Positions 11,888 through 22,733 of a stretch of DNA of 64,000 nt are shown in pieces. The notes below the pieces were generated by a model, which saw nothing but the letters and a program-made list of their open reading frames with translations, was not told where the DNA came from and ran no database searches. This stretch comes from Xestospongia bergquistia (Eukaryota > Porifera > Demospongiae > Haplosclerida > Petrosiidae). Every line of letters starts with the position of its first letter. Within the stretch, counting starts at the first letter, position 1. Location of the stretch: NCBI GenBank assembly GCA_963965975.1, contig OZ014411.1, positions 24,287,249 to 24,351,248 of the forward strand. Direction: 5' to 3'. Position numbers and translations under genes: made by a program.

Positions 11888-14078
11888 ATTATTGATCTGG
11901 TCAACAACAAACAGTTAGTGATATATGACAAGTCTGCTACAATTATTAAAATCAAGATCAGACACAGGGCAAGCATTTAGTGAAGTGCTTGAAACATGAC
12001 TTCAAGCACTTGTTAAACTCATTACTAACACATCATCTTAATTTCATTATTATAGCACAGATTCCATATGATATAAAAAACCTTGCAACATTTCTCACAA
12101 TATATAGTATACTACTCTGACAACAAACATGTATGGTAAGCTAGAGAAGATCATGCTACTATTGATGTATTACAGAATTTTTTATGAACATGTGAAATTC
12201 AATTCTTAAATGGCAAGCGAAGTATGCCTGGCATTCCTAAGATTCTTTTCAGTCTTAAAACATAGCCAAGTAATGAAGCTCTTATTGGCCTAGGTATATA
12301 TTGTTATGTAACTTCTTGTTATACATATACATTTCTTAGATCATAGCAATTACATGTATTACAATGCACAACATACCATTGTCTTCTCTCAGAGAGTCCT
12401 TTCCAAACAGGAATAGTCTTGACATTACATGCAATGAGTTTTTTCCATAACTTTTCCTCTGATATGATATGGTACCACTCAGAACATACCTAGTGTAAAG
12501 TGTTAAAACTAGAACTAAGGTACTATAATTGTTTGTACCTGCTCTGCTTTGCTTAATGATTCAGCATCCAAGTAAGAGAAAAATTGGGATGTTACACGAT
12601 GGCGAACTTTAGAGGAAAAATTAAAGCATATTAAAATTCTTAAATTATATTATCTATCATGACATGTATTATTGGTTTTGTTATATTTATATTTCTTTAA
12701 TAATTAAGTTTGAAGGATATAAGTAAACAACTACAAACAAACCAAAACTTAACACAAAATACATCACATGTATACACTACATGACACACCCATCATTCAG
12801 CAAATACTTATATGAGAATTACCTTCCTTGTCTCCAAAAATAGATTCAAACTCTTGAATCCTTTGATCTATCTGATTGGATGTCTGTCCAATTTGCTCTT
12901 TCTGTGCAAAAGCTTTATCTGTTATAACGGAAACGTACATTATTACATGTACATGTACAAAATATTTACATGTACATGTATATACATACATGAATATATT
13001 GTAGATTCCTAAATACCTTTTAGTGTTTGAGCTTCATGTCCTCCAATTACCCTTGCTGTTAATAAAAGTGATACAATGTGATTGATATTGTTTGTAACTG
13101 ACCATAGTCTTTAAGGATAGCATATCCAAATGGTATGTTTTCTGTAGTTCCATTCAGCACATTAGCAAATACTTGTAGATTGTGATGATTATTGTGAACA
13201 GCAGCACGTATAGCCTTAAATAAAACACCTTTTATTTCTGACTGAGATCGTCCAACACCTTTAATAACAGACAAAGTTGAATCAGATATTACTTTCTCCT
13301 CCCACAGGCTGTGTGCCACACTGATTAGATGATGTAAATATAGTGAGAGGTTGCCATAATGATTGCGTAGAATATTACTGGCACTATCTAGAGGATTTGT
13401 TTGAAAAACAGTCTGCTCTTCATTAGGAAATTTTTGATCTAGAGATATAATGATCTTATAACAGAATGTATTTGTCATTTCTTACCAAATGCAGTGAGAA
13501 TTTCATTTCCCAAGGAGTTCATTTCCTCAAACTTGGACAATATCGTAGCAAATACTTTAAGTTTCTTGTAATCAAGTGATACTGCTGTATATATAGCAGT
13601 TAACAGTGCTATCTTCTTATTATCCAATGAGGTTTCTATTCCTTCCAAGTCATCAAGCGTTTGTTCGTCAATACACCTTTCACTATACAATAACTGAGAC
13701 ATGTCAATAGGACATATCATAGCCTGTAACACTGCAGCATGATAGTGCCCAAGTATAGTGCTGGCTTCATTATCTGGTACTGTATGTGCATAGGAGAAAA
13801 AATGGAACATTTAAGAATATATAAGAATTTACTAGTTCATTGTAGTTGATGACAAGTATATAATATTTCTTGTTGATAATCATAATGTTAGACTACTGAA
13901 CAATTTATAATTATGTATATATCTGTATACAATACAAATTGTACTGGTAGAGGTATTAAATATGGTAAAAGCTCATGAGATAGCATCAATCCAGTTTAAA
14001 GTTACACTGAATACGAAAGTATATATACTCACACAATTGGTCAACATTTAACTTGTCTTCGATATCTTTAAACGCCAT
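8955..14078 (-). CDS. BTRC-like: Beta-TrCP-type F-box/WD40 protein with two N-terminal death-fold-like domains
   Basis: Seventeen exons join in phase: 14033-14078, 13486-13779, 13103-13438, 13017-13055, 12823-12918, 12539-12606, 12377-12489, 11527-11614, 11341-11478, 10762-10880, 10606-10711, 9853-9996, 9681-9799, 9516-9578, 9405-9452, 9164-9242 and 8955-9113 (684 residues). Residues about 16-113 and 114-225 are two related helical domains ([20 protein letters not shown] and [20 protein letters not shown], each ending in a KVFA/QVFA..L helix) that look like CARD/death folds. About 239-270 may be coiled coil; 271-330 is an F-box ([20 protein letters not shown]). Residues 331-684 match vertebrate beta-TrCP closely, with seven WD40 blades (e.g. 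[29 protein letters not shown]). Beta-TrCP is the substrate receptor of an SCF ubiquitin ligase that binds DSGxxS phosphodegrons in IkB and beta-catenin. The human D domain is replaced here. The death-fold call rests on pattern only. Confidence 0.85.
10093..10136. repeat. 44-bp perfect palindrome
   Basis: AGCTTATGGGTTCCTGATAA... is followed immediately by its exact reverse complement, with no spacer. It lies in the beta-TrCP-like intron between exons 9853-9996 and 10606-10711, eight bases before a larger inverted repeat. Confidence 0.95.
10144..10468. repeat. Foldback element: 88-bp inverted arms, 149-bp loop
   Basis: Arm 10144-10231 and the reverse complement of 10381-10468 differ at only about three positions over 88 bp. 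Both contain GTGGTTACCTAGCAAC. It looks like a foldback MITE, or possibly a source of long hairpin RNA, since it lies inside a transcribed intron. Confidence 0.9.
11690..11895. repeat. Paired (TTA)n microsatellites
   Basis: Two ATT/TTA arrays (about 11690-11747 and 11845-11895) flank a G-rich unique segment, in the intron between exons 11527-11614 and 12377-12489 of the beta-TrCP-like gene. Confidence 0.95.
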
Positions 14079-14640
14079 ATCTAGAGAGAGCTATTATTTA
14101 CACGAATCAGCATGACTTGGCTAATATGTATATCATGAAGGGGAGGGGCTGGGCGCCATCACCAGACTGTGCCACGCCCTTCGAGCTAAGATGTTATTCA
14201 ATAATTATTATAATTTTCAAGTCGAAAAAATTTCAGAATGATTGGAATTAATGGATAATTTTAGTCCTTTACAAAGAATGTAAAGAAGATAGTAGGGATG
14301 GTAGTACATCATCTCTACATAATAACATATAAACAAAGCTATATATAATCCAACAATATCTTTTAACTATGTACTTTTGTAATCAGCTAACATTATGGAT
14401 GCGATAAACTTTTGCATTAAAGTTTAAATGAGTATTATGGAAATGCATGATATGTCATTTTTTAATTAGGCTACTTATAATAGATTATTTCCTTTTGCAT
14501 TTTTTTTGTTTTCTTTTGTTTTCCTTTGTTTTCTTGTTTTCTATTGTTTTGTTTTTTTTCTTTTGATTTGTTTTGTTTCAATTTCCATTCTTTCTTTTCT
14601 TTCCTTTTTAAATTTAAATTGTTTTGCTTTGTTTTTTCAG
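14079..14640. other. Upstream region of the beta-TrCP-like gene and T-rich tract
   Basis: GCCACGCCC at 14171-14179 lies about 95 bp upstream of the beta-TrCP-like ATG and recurs near other promoters here. From about 14500 to 14640 the DNA is a (TTTTGTTTTC)-like T-rich tract. No coding sequence is recognised. Confidence 0.5.
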
Positions 14641-14990
14641 ATTATATATCTGCATGTAGTTTTAAAATTAAAACAAGCGTTATAATATTGCTGATTGTAT
14701 GCATACTATTTTAACACTTAAAAAAAAACTTTAATTGTATTCATAGTTGCAAGTTGGTGAAAGCGTTGAGGAAGTTCAATTGTACCACTTTGAAAGATCA
14801 GGTGTTTTGTTTGAAATTTATGAATATATATCTACGTACCGAGAACGTCTTTATATATACTTATATATGGAGTTACACTGGAGTGAAGATACGATCAACT
14901 GGTCAAAATTTAAGGAGAGAAAAAAAATTAAGAGAGACTGTACAAAATGTTAAGGGTGAGCCTTGTCTTTATATAGTTTATAACAGCTAA
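14640..14990 (+). repeat. Dispersed ~350-bp repeat, copy 1
   Basis: It is homologous along its length to 28010-28395. Shared blocks include CACTTTGAAAGATCAGGTGT, GAATATATATCTACGTAC and GGGTGAGCCTTGT. Short ORFs inside it (14747-14990) are not conserved as protein in the second copy, so it is treated as a non-coding repeat. Confidence 0.8.
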
Positions 14991-15099
14991 AATATTACAA
15001 TTGATTATACCAAGCATCAATGTGTCTTACAAATTATCTGTACTACAATGATCTATTTACTTTATTAGTGTTGGTGAATGACTCTATTCATTATTAAGT

Positions 15100-15245
15100 T
15101 ATCTTTTCTGTTATAACAAACAATTAATGTTTATTCACATCTAATGACAAATCACTTGACAATTACAAATAGTGCACAGGTCATCTATTATACTACTTAC
15201 CATGTGACTGCTTATTACAACAGACATGTAATGAGAACATTATTT
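15100..15245 (+). repeat. ~130-bp dispersed repeat (cluster-wide), first copy
   Basis: Its core is TATAACAAACAATTAATGTT, then a TTGACAATTACAAATAGTG block, GGTCA..TCT, and TGTGACTGCTTATTACAACA. Other copies lie near 15815-15945, 18955-19085, 25505-25625 and 39640-39765 (+), and 40640-40770, 46535-46600, 48550-48665, 54535-54620 and 54905-54985 (-), with a partial one near 58120-58185 (-). Confidence 0.85.
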
Positions 15246-15394
15246 CTCATTATGAAGGTGATCACAGCCAATATTACTATATGCATAAAAACATAAATTT
15301 TTAGTAGTGGATGTTAATAGTTTTATATAATCAATATATCTTTATATACGTCCACATGAACTAGCGGAAAATGTTATCGTTGTCATATTCTATG

Positions 15395-15645
15395 GTATTA
15401 TAGTTTAGCATGTTTGAGATCATCTGTTAAAGTCTCGTTCTCAACAACTAATTCCAAAAGTCAGAAGATATTGAAGAAGCCTCCAATAACTTCTAATAAT
15501 TTAGAGCTTCCTTCAACTAACTACTGATAAAATATATCCAGAATGCTGTGGCATTAACATAAACTGACTTTGACATCAGTTTCAATGGATATATAAGAAT
15601 TAATGATATGAAACGATAATCCCTTTTGTTTGTTGACTAGTGTTG
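15395..15645 (+). pseudogene. Decayed 3' end of a family P (pmp-repeat membrane protein) gene
   Basis: The DNA aligns with the last ~250 bp of the family P coding sequence (compare 25075-25335): GGTATTATAGTTT...CATGTTTG, GTTAAAGTCTCGT, AAGAAGCCTCC, ending TTTGTTTGTTGACTAGTGTTG. In-frame stops and indels remove coding capacity. Only the cytoplasmic tail region is left. Confidence 0.85.
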
Positions 15646-16060
15646 CAAATTCTGAGAACATTTGTTGATTATAATATGCAATTTATATTGTCAAGTACTT
15701 TATGTAGTGTAGTAAGAATATAATAAGAAAATTAAACTGCATGTCTTAATAAATATTTAGTCAAGTGCTACAATGCCTTTTTGTGTTATTGCTGGCAAAA
15801 GAAAATTTATCTTTCTATTATAACAAACAATTAACGTTTATGTACATCTAGTGATCTTTGACAATTACAAATAGTGCTAAGGTCACCTCTTACCCTACTT
15901 ACTTACAATATGACTGCTTAATACAACAGACACATTTTCCCGCGACGTGTCGTATGACGTCTTGTGTTGTTTTACGAAACGTAAGTCTAATTAATAGCGA
16001 TCTATTTCGAACAATATCGACTTTACTAAACATTTCAACTGTGTAAAGCGCTCTTCGAAG
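15645..16060 (+). promoter_or_regulatory. Shared flank and CRE-bearing promoter block, driving family T copy 1
   Basis: It is nearly identical to 18800-19185. It includes the ~130-bp repeat (15815-15945), CGCGACGTGTCG and TGACGTC at 15955-15961, and TTTCGAACAATATCGACTTT. Homology to the other copy stops at about 16038. Here it stands ~135 bp upstream of the family T ATG; in the other copy it precedes a family P ATG. Confidence 0.7.
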
Positions 16061-16093
16061 TCTAGTTTTCTAAAACTTGGTCAGAAATATATA

Positions 16094-17639
16094 ATGGAAG
16101 AATTAACTACAAAATCAGTAAGCGAAAATAGTGTGTAGTATAGTAGTGTAGTATAGTATATATATTATAGAACAACATAGTATATAACATAGCATCATGA
16201 TAATTTAAAACTAAATTAGTAGTTTAACTGACTCATGAACATTTCTCAACAAATACATTCAAGTGTATGTATGAATTTTATATTAACACCAACAACTCCA
16301 GCAACTTATCGCATATCAGACATCAGATGTTATAATTAACAACATTAATAGTAAATTCCATAGTACATTTACTACAATAGCATTCAAAACTGTACACGAA
16401 ATTTACCTTACTCTATTTAATAATTGGCTATATACATACAATTTTTTAACCATGCATATGCTGATTAAATCAACCAATCAATTTGACAGTGATATAGTAT
16501 AACATCTTTACTGATGATACATTTAATTTTGATATGCTTTTTTATTGTTTCAGTATAAGGTCTTACTACCTAAGCTGGCCAAGCACTACAAAATTGTAGT
16601 CTTTTTTATGACAACCCTAAACACAATGCTTAGTCATTTCATATCTTTACTTCCTATTCCAACACACAATGCAGCTATTGGATCAGTTACAGTGTTAGTA
16701 TGGTGTTTAAGTATGTACATGTTAGTGTCACTTATCATAACAGTTGTGGAATTTTACTTTACTAGAAAAAAAATCAAACAAGTCAGTAAAACAATAATAG
16801 CATTAAAAGGTATAAAAGCTGCGTCTTCATTCTTTGGAGGCTTGTTTTATTATTTTGCGGACAATGTTCCTATATTTGTATACAAATACAGCGAAGAAAC
16901 ATTTGGATGCGACAGAGACTGTAATGATAAATTTGCTACAGTAGGTATTTTCTTCGGTATTACAGCATTGCTCTGTTATACAGCCATTCCTATTATGACA
17001 AAAAGATGGCTGAAAGTTCATATAATAAAGAGCAGTAATAAGATTCCACATAGTAAAGCAAAAGGGAAAGTACAAGTAAAGGAGTTTGAAGCAGTTTGTA
17101 AAATGATTAAAAATACATTAGTCCGAATAATTATTCTTGATACCTGGCTAACTCCAATTGCTAATCTCTCACTGCAAACTCCAGAATTTTGTCCTCAAAG
17201 AGAAATACTAGCAGCCTGGGTGGCATATGTAGTATATTTAGTTCTTTGGACTGTAATTTTTGTTTCTGATGCCTTTAAAGCCATTTTGTTAATAACCAAG
17301 AAAAAGGTTAATTATTGTCTAGTTGTACTCTTCATGCTCCTTTTATGGCTTTCATCAACACTCTTCCCACTTGTTAACAATCAACAACCATTAGGATGTG
17401 CTACTCATTGTGACTTTTCTGTGAAGAATAAAACCATCAATGACATCAATTGCAAAGAAACAAGTAATCACAGTATACAATTTAGTTTTCTTGTTTTGAT
17501 AGAAAGCATTACAATATTAATGCTAACGGTTTTAATTATCCATCTTTATCTTAAACACAAAGCTACTAATAAAGCACAACAACAAACAACCAATACTGAA
17601 GAAATTGAGATAAAAGATATAACCAGTATCATTGATTGA
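16094..17639 (+). CDS. Family T multi-pass membrane protein, copy 1 (unrecognised)
   Basis: Two exons: 16094-16117 (MEELTTKS, donor GTAAGC) and 16554-17639 (acceptor TTGTTTCAG), joined in phase 0, giving 369 residues. I do not recognise the family. About seven hydrophobic segments are visible near residues 21-43, 48-77, 95-116, 131-152, 222-251, 258-278 and 312-336. A Cys-containing loop (GCDRDCNDKF) lies between segments 3 and 4, and another with glycosylation sequons (CATHCDFSVKNKT) between 6 and 7. The tail is charged (TNTEEIEIKD). The start is supported by the paralogue at 33017, which has the same 8-codon first exon. Transporter or receptor roles are both possible; nothing decides. Confidence 0.8.
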
Positions 17640-18514
17640 CCTTATAGCTGCAGCTGAAAACACTGTTTGCATTAGTACTTTGTTTTTGAATTTATATAAT
17701 ATACTGTATTAAATCTGTTTAATTTTTTCAATGCCTTTTAAATTAGAAGTATTAATTATGATATTTTTTAAGATAATGATATATCAATTATATTTTTAAT
17801 GAAGATACATGTTAGTTTAATACTTTTTACTTACTAATATTATAGTAATAGTGTTTAGATTAAAAATGTAGCATGTGCTTTTGTGGTTGACATTGAAGTA
17901 ATACAAAAGAAGATGGTCTCGTTTCAGCACTCTTTACGTGAATAACATAAACAAGCTTTCATCACTTTAGCAACAGCAAGAGCTATAGGAATCATTTTTC
18001 TGGTACAGACAAACATTAGGCTTGAGATTCTCACACTAAAACATATACATAATATACATAAGGAGCCATGAGCCTGGAAAGAGAGTGTTGTTTCATTTGT
18101 CACCACTTCATAATGAGTCTTGTGATTAAGAAGATGCATACAAAGCAAGCCCTATTGTCTTGTGATGGAATGGGTAGTGCTAGTGTGATCTTGTAAACAC
18201 AGCTTGCATCATCATTTTTTACCACAAAACACTCAAAATCATTAGCTGTGTAGAAGGAATTTCGGTTGGTGCAAATTTTCGATAGGATGTGCTAAGTCCT
18301 TTAAAATCAATATTTTAAAATTTATTCCCCCTAACCACTCCCTTTATAGTAACCGGAAACACTCCTTTCTATATTGTTTTATCATAACATATGGCTCTTG
18401 CTACTGAGAGGATTGTTAAGTTTTCTTTTGATGTGAAAAATAAACATTTACTATGTGACTTGGCAGTAAACGTCAAAAAACTTTCAAATATTGCTTCAAA
18501 TATGGTTTTAGTAT
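17640..18514. other. Intergenic, nothing recognised
   Basis: 3' flank of family T copy 1, then unique AT-rich DNA. The minus-strand ORFs at 17924-18148 and 18369-18566 have no recognisable motif and no supporting splice context. Confidence 0.5.
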
Positions 18515-18800
18515 CAACATCATTGTCATATTCTACGGTATTATAGTTTATCATGTTTGGGATCATCTGTTAAAGTCTCATTTGCAACAACTACTTCCAA
18601 AAGTCAAAAGATATTGAAGAAGCCTCTGATAGCTTCTAATGATATCATAGAACTTTCTTCAACTAACTACTGATAAAATATATCCAGAACCCCCTGGTAT
18701 AACATAAACTGACTTTGATATCAGTTTCAATGAATCTATCAGAGTTAATGATATAAAACGAGAATCCATTTCGTTTGTTGACTAGTGTTGCAAATTCTGA
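18515..18800 (+). pseudogene. Second decayed 3' end of a family P gene
   Basis: It is homologous to 15395-15645 and to the intact tail at 25075-25335 (GGTATTATAGTTTATCATGT; AAAACGAGAATCCATTT). Stops and small deletions are present. It is followed by the same flank as the 15395 copy, so the two fragments and their flanks are products of one duplication. Confidence 0.85.
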
Positions 18801-19303
18801 CAATATTTGTTGATTATAATATGTAATTCATATCATCAAGTAGTTTATGTAGTGTAGTAAGAATATAATAAGAAAATTAAACTGCATGTCTTAATAAATA
18901 TTTATTTAAGTGCTACAATGCCTTTTTGTGTTATTGCTGGCAAAAGAAAATTTATCTTTCTATTATAACAAACAATTAACGTTTATGTACATCTAGTGAT
19001 CTTTGACAATTACAAATAGTGCTAAGGTCACCTCTTACCCTACTTACTTACAATATGACTGCTTAATACAACAGACACATTTTCCCGCGACGTGTCGTAT
19101 GACGTCTTGTGCTGTTTTACGAAACGTAAGTCTATTTAATAGCGATCTATTTCGAACAATATCGACTTTACTAAACATTTTGTCCTCGTAAAGATCTACA
19201 GAAGTAGCAAGATCTCCTAGAAGGTGAATATATATTGACGCAAGGGTCATCACTTATATATACATAATTTAGCTTATGTTGTACAGTTGAACACACTACC
19301 GCC
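18800..19303 (+). promoter_or_regulatory. CRE-bearing promoter of truncated family P gene
   Basis: It contains the ~130-bp repeat (18955-19085), CGCGACGTGTCG and TGACGTC at 19100-19106, 198 bp before the ATG. The block AAGATCTAC..GTA..AAGATCTCCTAGAA and GTACAGTTGAAC also precede the intact P genes at 45606 and 53598, so this is the family's own promoter. Confidence 0.7.
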
Positions 19304-20302
19304 ATGAGCTGGTGTCATATCTATTTTATAACATCAATTATTCTGTATATATGCAGTGGATGTGTTACTGCTTCTGAGTATTATGTTTCTGCAGCTCCTA
19401 ATGGAGTAGATTGTCCTCATACTGACCTACGTATACTTTGTTACAATCTCTCCTACTTAGCTGATGATTATTTATCTTACTTCACTGATGATACGATCTT
19501 CCACTTCCTAAACGGAACTCATACTCTGGAAAGTACATTGGTGATCAGTGATGTAAGTAATATAACTCTACAGGGACTCTATTCTATAGAACAAGGCTTC
19601 CATGAGACAGTTATGCAATCTCCCTCAGTAATAATGTGTAGTGATTACAACAACAGTGGCATAGGATTTGTTAATAGCACAGGTATTGTATTAAAATCAT
19701 TAACAATAGCAAACTGTGGGTTCAATACTTTTATCAGTAGCCAAGTACACTCTCGCAATGCAAATGTTAGCTTATTTTTTGTTCACATCAATAATGTCAC
19801 AATGGAATGGGTATCAGTCCAGAATGGTTCAGGTTATGGACTCTGTCTAGTCAATAGTTTTGATGTGTCAATTGTTAATTCCACATTTGCCAATAATGGA
19901 GGTCCTAAGACTACAGGAGGTAATGCATTAATAGTCTCTGATAGCCAGAGTAAAGGACTTTTCAATGTAAATATTGTTAAATCAAATTTTACACTGAGCT
20001 TAGTAGCTGGTATGAATTTGTGGTATTATAGTGAAGTTAAGGTAATCATTAAAAATTGTAGATTTTCACACAATGTTGTTGGATATGGAGGAGGAGTGTA
20101 CATTCGATCACAAGGAAATGGTAGTATTGAGTTTCATAACAGTGCTTTATCTAACAATATTGCTCGGTATCGCAAAGGAGGAGTGTATATGAACTTATTT
20201 AAAGGAAGTGGTAGTATCAAGTTTGATAACTGCACTATATACAACAATTCTAATTTAGAAAGCAACATTAACAAATTAACTATTAACATCTGCTCAGGTT
20301 GA
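19304..20302 (+). CDS. Truncated family P protein: signal peptide and start of the beta-helix only
   Basis: A 332-residue ORF aligns with the N-terminus of the intact P proteins: signal peptide MSWCHIYFITSIILYICSG, then ASEYYVSAAPNGVDCP and N-glycosylation-rich sequence. It ends just after the first repeats (GGGVYIRSQGNGSIEFHNSA) with a non-homologous tail and a stop. AATAAA follows at 20349-20354. It has no membrane segments, so if expressed it would be secreted. It may instead be a pseudogene whose 3' half is at 23930-25333. The intact promoter and clean 999-bp frame argue that it can still be expressed. Confidence 0.65.
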   Translation: MSWCHIYFITSIILYICSGCVTASEYYVSAAPNGVDCPHTDLRILCYNLSYLADDYLSYFTDDTIFHFLNGTHTLESTLVISDVSNITLQGLYSIEQGFHETVMQSPSVIMCSDYNNSGIGFVNSTGIVLKSLTIANCGFNTFISSQVHSRNANVSLFFVHINNVTMEWVSVQNGSGYGLCLVNSFDVSIVNSTFANNGGPKTTGGNALIVSDSQSKGLFNVNIVKSNFTLSLVAGMNLWYYSEVKVIIKNCRFSHNVVGYGGGVYIRSQGNGSIEFHNSALSNNIARYRKGGVYMNLFKGSGSIKFDNCTIYNNSNLESNINKLTINICSG

Positions 20303-21839
20303 CTGTGACCTTTGAAATCTGTTAGAGTTTCATCATTTCAATAGAAGACAATAAAAAGTAATCAGACTCTATAATAACTGCTTCACTGCACTTTTTATAC
20401 TCACTTCATATAACTACAAGCCACATCAAGTTAGTAATAACATTTATAACAAATATTTATTCAGTTAGTGTTTTTACATAGAATATGTGTTATGTAACAC
20501 TTTGCAAGAATTACTTGTATAGAGAATCAAAAAAGAACTTTGAAATTCTGTGAATGGGTTTAACGTGATTCTGAAGTAAAAATTATACCATAACAGATTT
20601 AACATATTATATAAATAAATAAAGTCTCATATAGTCCCAGACAACTAAATCCAATAGACAATGGAGTACTTGTATGTATGCATGGTAACTATCAGTAACA
20701 TAGAAATGACCTATACATTAGAATACAACCATTAATACCACTCTACAATATATATGGTCATTAAAATATGCTTAACTTACAGGTTGGTCGATATATCATA
20801 AATCAAATGACACTTACAGAAGTGAAATTAAATTAACTGATAAACTTGGTATACCATATTATATTTTATTATACTATTTAATAAACATAAGCAATTATGA
20901 TAGAAAGAACAAGCAAAGTGAATAATTAATACTTTTTCACAACTTACTATACAGTATTGATACTAGTACTGATACTATCCATACTTTCATTGCACTTGTG
21001 TACTTGATTTTTGTACATAATATAATAACATATTGATATCCTCTTGACCTCGGTCATCTGTCATTAAGAAAATGAATATACATATAAAACCAATCAAATA
21101 GTGTGTCATTAAAGTGAAGTATAGTGCAGAATAATTAGACATGAATTAATAGATATGCTGATGATAGTGTATATTGACTTTGCCTGTTACAAGAGGCTGA
21201 TCAAATAGTGCATTAACGTGAAGTATTGATTAAAATGGCAAGGCTAGTCACTGAATCTGTCAGAAAGTGATACTTTCGCTGGAATTTATAAAGATGGGAA
21301 TATGATACAATTGCTTACCTTTCGCTTTTTTGCATTTATCTGGCAAATCCTTTGTAGTATCTCCCCCTATGTGTATTCGAGTACAACTCAGAGGGTTAAA
21401 TTTACTGGCTTGATTGCGGCACTCACTATGGTCAGTGTGGTGATAAGTTGACTTAATTCATTGATATAGTCACACTCATTTGATAAGAATCATGAAAATG
21501 ACCAACTCAGCACTTATCTTATAACACCATTGTATATATAATATAGTATGTAGCTGTTAACTAACTTGCACATCCATTTAACCAAACCTATCCTCCAAAT
21601 AGTAATTATGTGCTAACAAGCTGTGATAGACACTCCCTTCCCATCCTTTATAATATCATTGTTAGGTATGAGCATGACTTCAAAATAATGTAGCAATGAG
21701 AATGGAATCATTAGTAATAATATGAGATTACACAGTCTTATAAATAAATGTATAGAATAGTTTTTATTCACTTGCATCAGGTATGATTATAAGTGAATCA
21801 AATAATAATACAACATTGTTGAAACTTTAATTTTTATAA
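20303..21839. other. Intergenic, nothing recognised
   Basis: AT-rich unique DNA between the truncated P gene and profilin. No family P homology is seen, so the repeat-encoding middle of that gene is absent, not just interrupted. Confidence 0.5.
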
Positions 21840-22306
21840 TTATATATTCATGGTGGACAAATATTCAGCTATAGTATCGACAGCTTTATTACAATTGCCA
21901 GCCTGTGAACCTTCAGGGCAATGTGCAATAACAATGGCTGTCTTTGATGCCTGAAGTGTGAGAGAACCATAGTCTTTACGCTTTGCATAGACTACTTCCT
22001 TATCTTCCTCACGTAGAAATTGAAATTTTATCCCTTCTAATACAATTCCACTTGTCATGAAAGAGGCAAAGTCTTTACTTTTGAAACATTTAGCAATCTC
22101 ACTTCTTTCTTGATGTGAAGGCTATACAAAATATTGTCAATATTTATTTAAGAGTTAGATTTCACCTTTATTTTATTGCCACCGTTATTAGTAGTCCACT
22201 GAGCTCCTCCATCAAGTCCTATAATACAAGCTTTATCGACATGTACTGTGCCTTTTGCATCTTTGCTTTGAGCAATTAAGTTGTCAATATAAGAGTCCCA
22301 AGACAT
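21840..22306 (-). CDS. Profilin
   Basis: Two exons, 22166-22306 and 21840-22121, join in phase 0 and give 140 residues, the usual profilin length. The start MSWDSYIDNLIAQS is the characteristic profilin N-terminus (MxWxxYID..), with GLDGGAQW in the middle. The C-terminal half has YGSLTLQASKTAIVIAHCPE and a final amphipathic helix (NCNKAVDTIAEYLSTMNI). Profilin binds G-actin, promotes ADP/ATP exchange and delivers actin to proline-rich elongation factors in the cytoplasm. It lies on the opposite strand between the separated halves of a family P gene. An inverted CCACGCCCAG/CTGGGCGTGG pair is 65-95 bp upstream. Confidence 0.93.
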
Positions 22307-22371
22307 ACTTCATAGATCAGCTGCAGTAACTTATAAACGGAGAAACCAAGTAGACTAAGTATTATTTAGAG

Positions 22372-22400
22372 CCACGCCCAGCTAAATATACTGGGCGTGG
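22372..22400. promoter_or_regulatory. Inverted CACGCCC motif upstream of profilin
   Basis: CCACGCCCAG (22372-22381) and CTGGGCGTGG (22391-22400) are perfect inverted copies with a 9-bp spacer. The same GCCACGCCC core lies at 14171 upstream of the beta-TrCP-like gene and at 5933-5940 in the TPR/GT92 promoter. It resembles a KLF/Sp-type CACCC box; binding is inferred. Confidence 0.5.
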
Positions 22401-22733
22401 TATATAAAAATATACTGTAAATGAAATTGCTCGTAAGAAAAGAATAATAGGAAAAGAATTACTGACTTTTTTTAAGTTCAGAGTACCTAAATTAAAAAAA
22501 AAGATCAATAGTTTTAGTCAGTATAGCCACCTCTTTCTTAACAACAATGGAATTTAGGTGACCAATTTGAAATGTCATATTTAGCACTGTAAAATGCTGC
22601 AAAAGGAAATTCCTACTAACTTCTGAATTCACACTTTTTAATGATAGTAAGCACTTTGTATGTAATGCCAATGAAACATATGTATAACCAAAAATCTCCT
22701 TACAACAAGGAACTGGTTTGTCCTTGTTTTATA

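Noticed and set aside
14747-14990. Overlapping 68- and 78-codon ORFs
   Set aside because: They lie in a dispersed repeat whose second copy (28010-28395) does not keep either reading frame.
15858-16046. 62-codon ORF duplicated at 19003-19191
   Set aside because: The two are near-identical only because the non-coding flank is duplicated; they contain the ~130-bp repeat and the promoter block, and have no counterpart at the other P genes.
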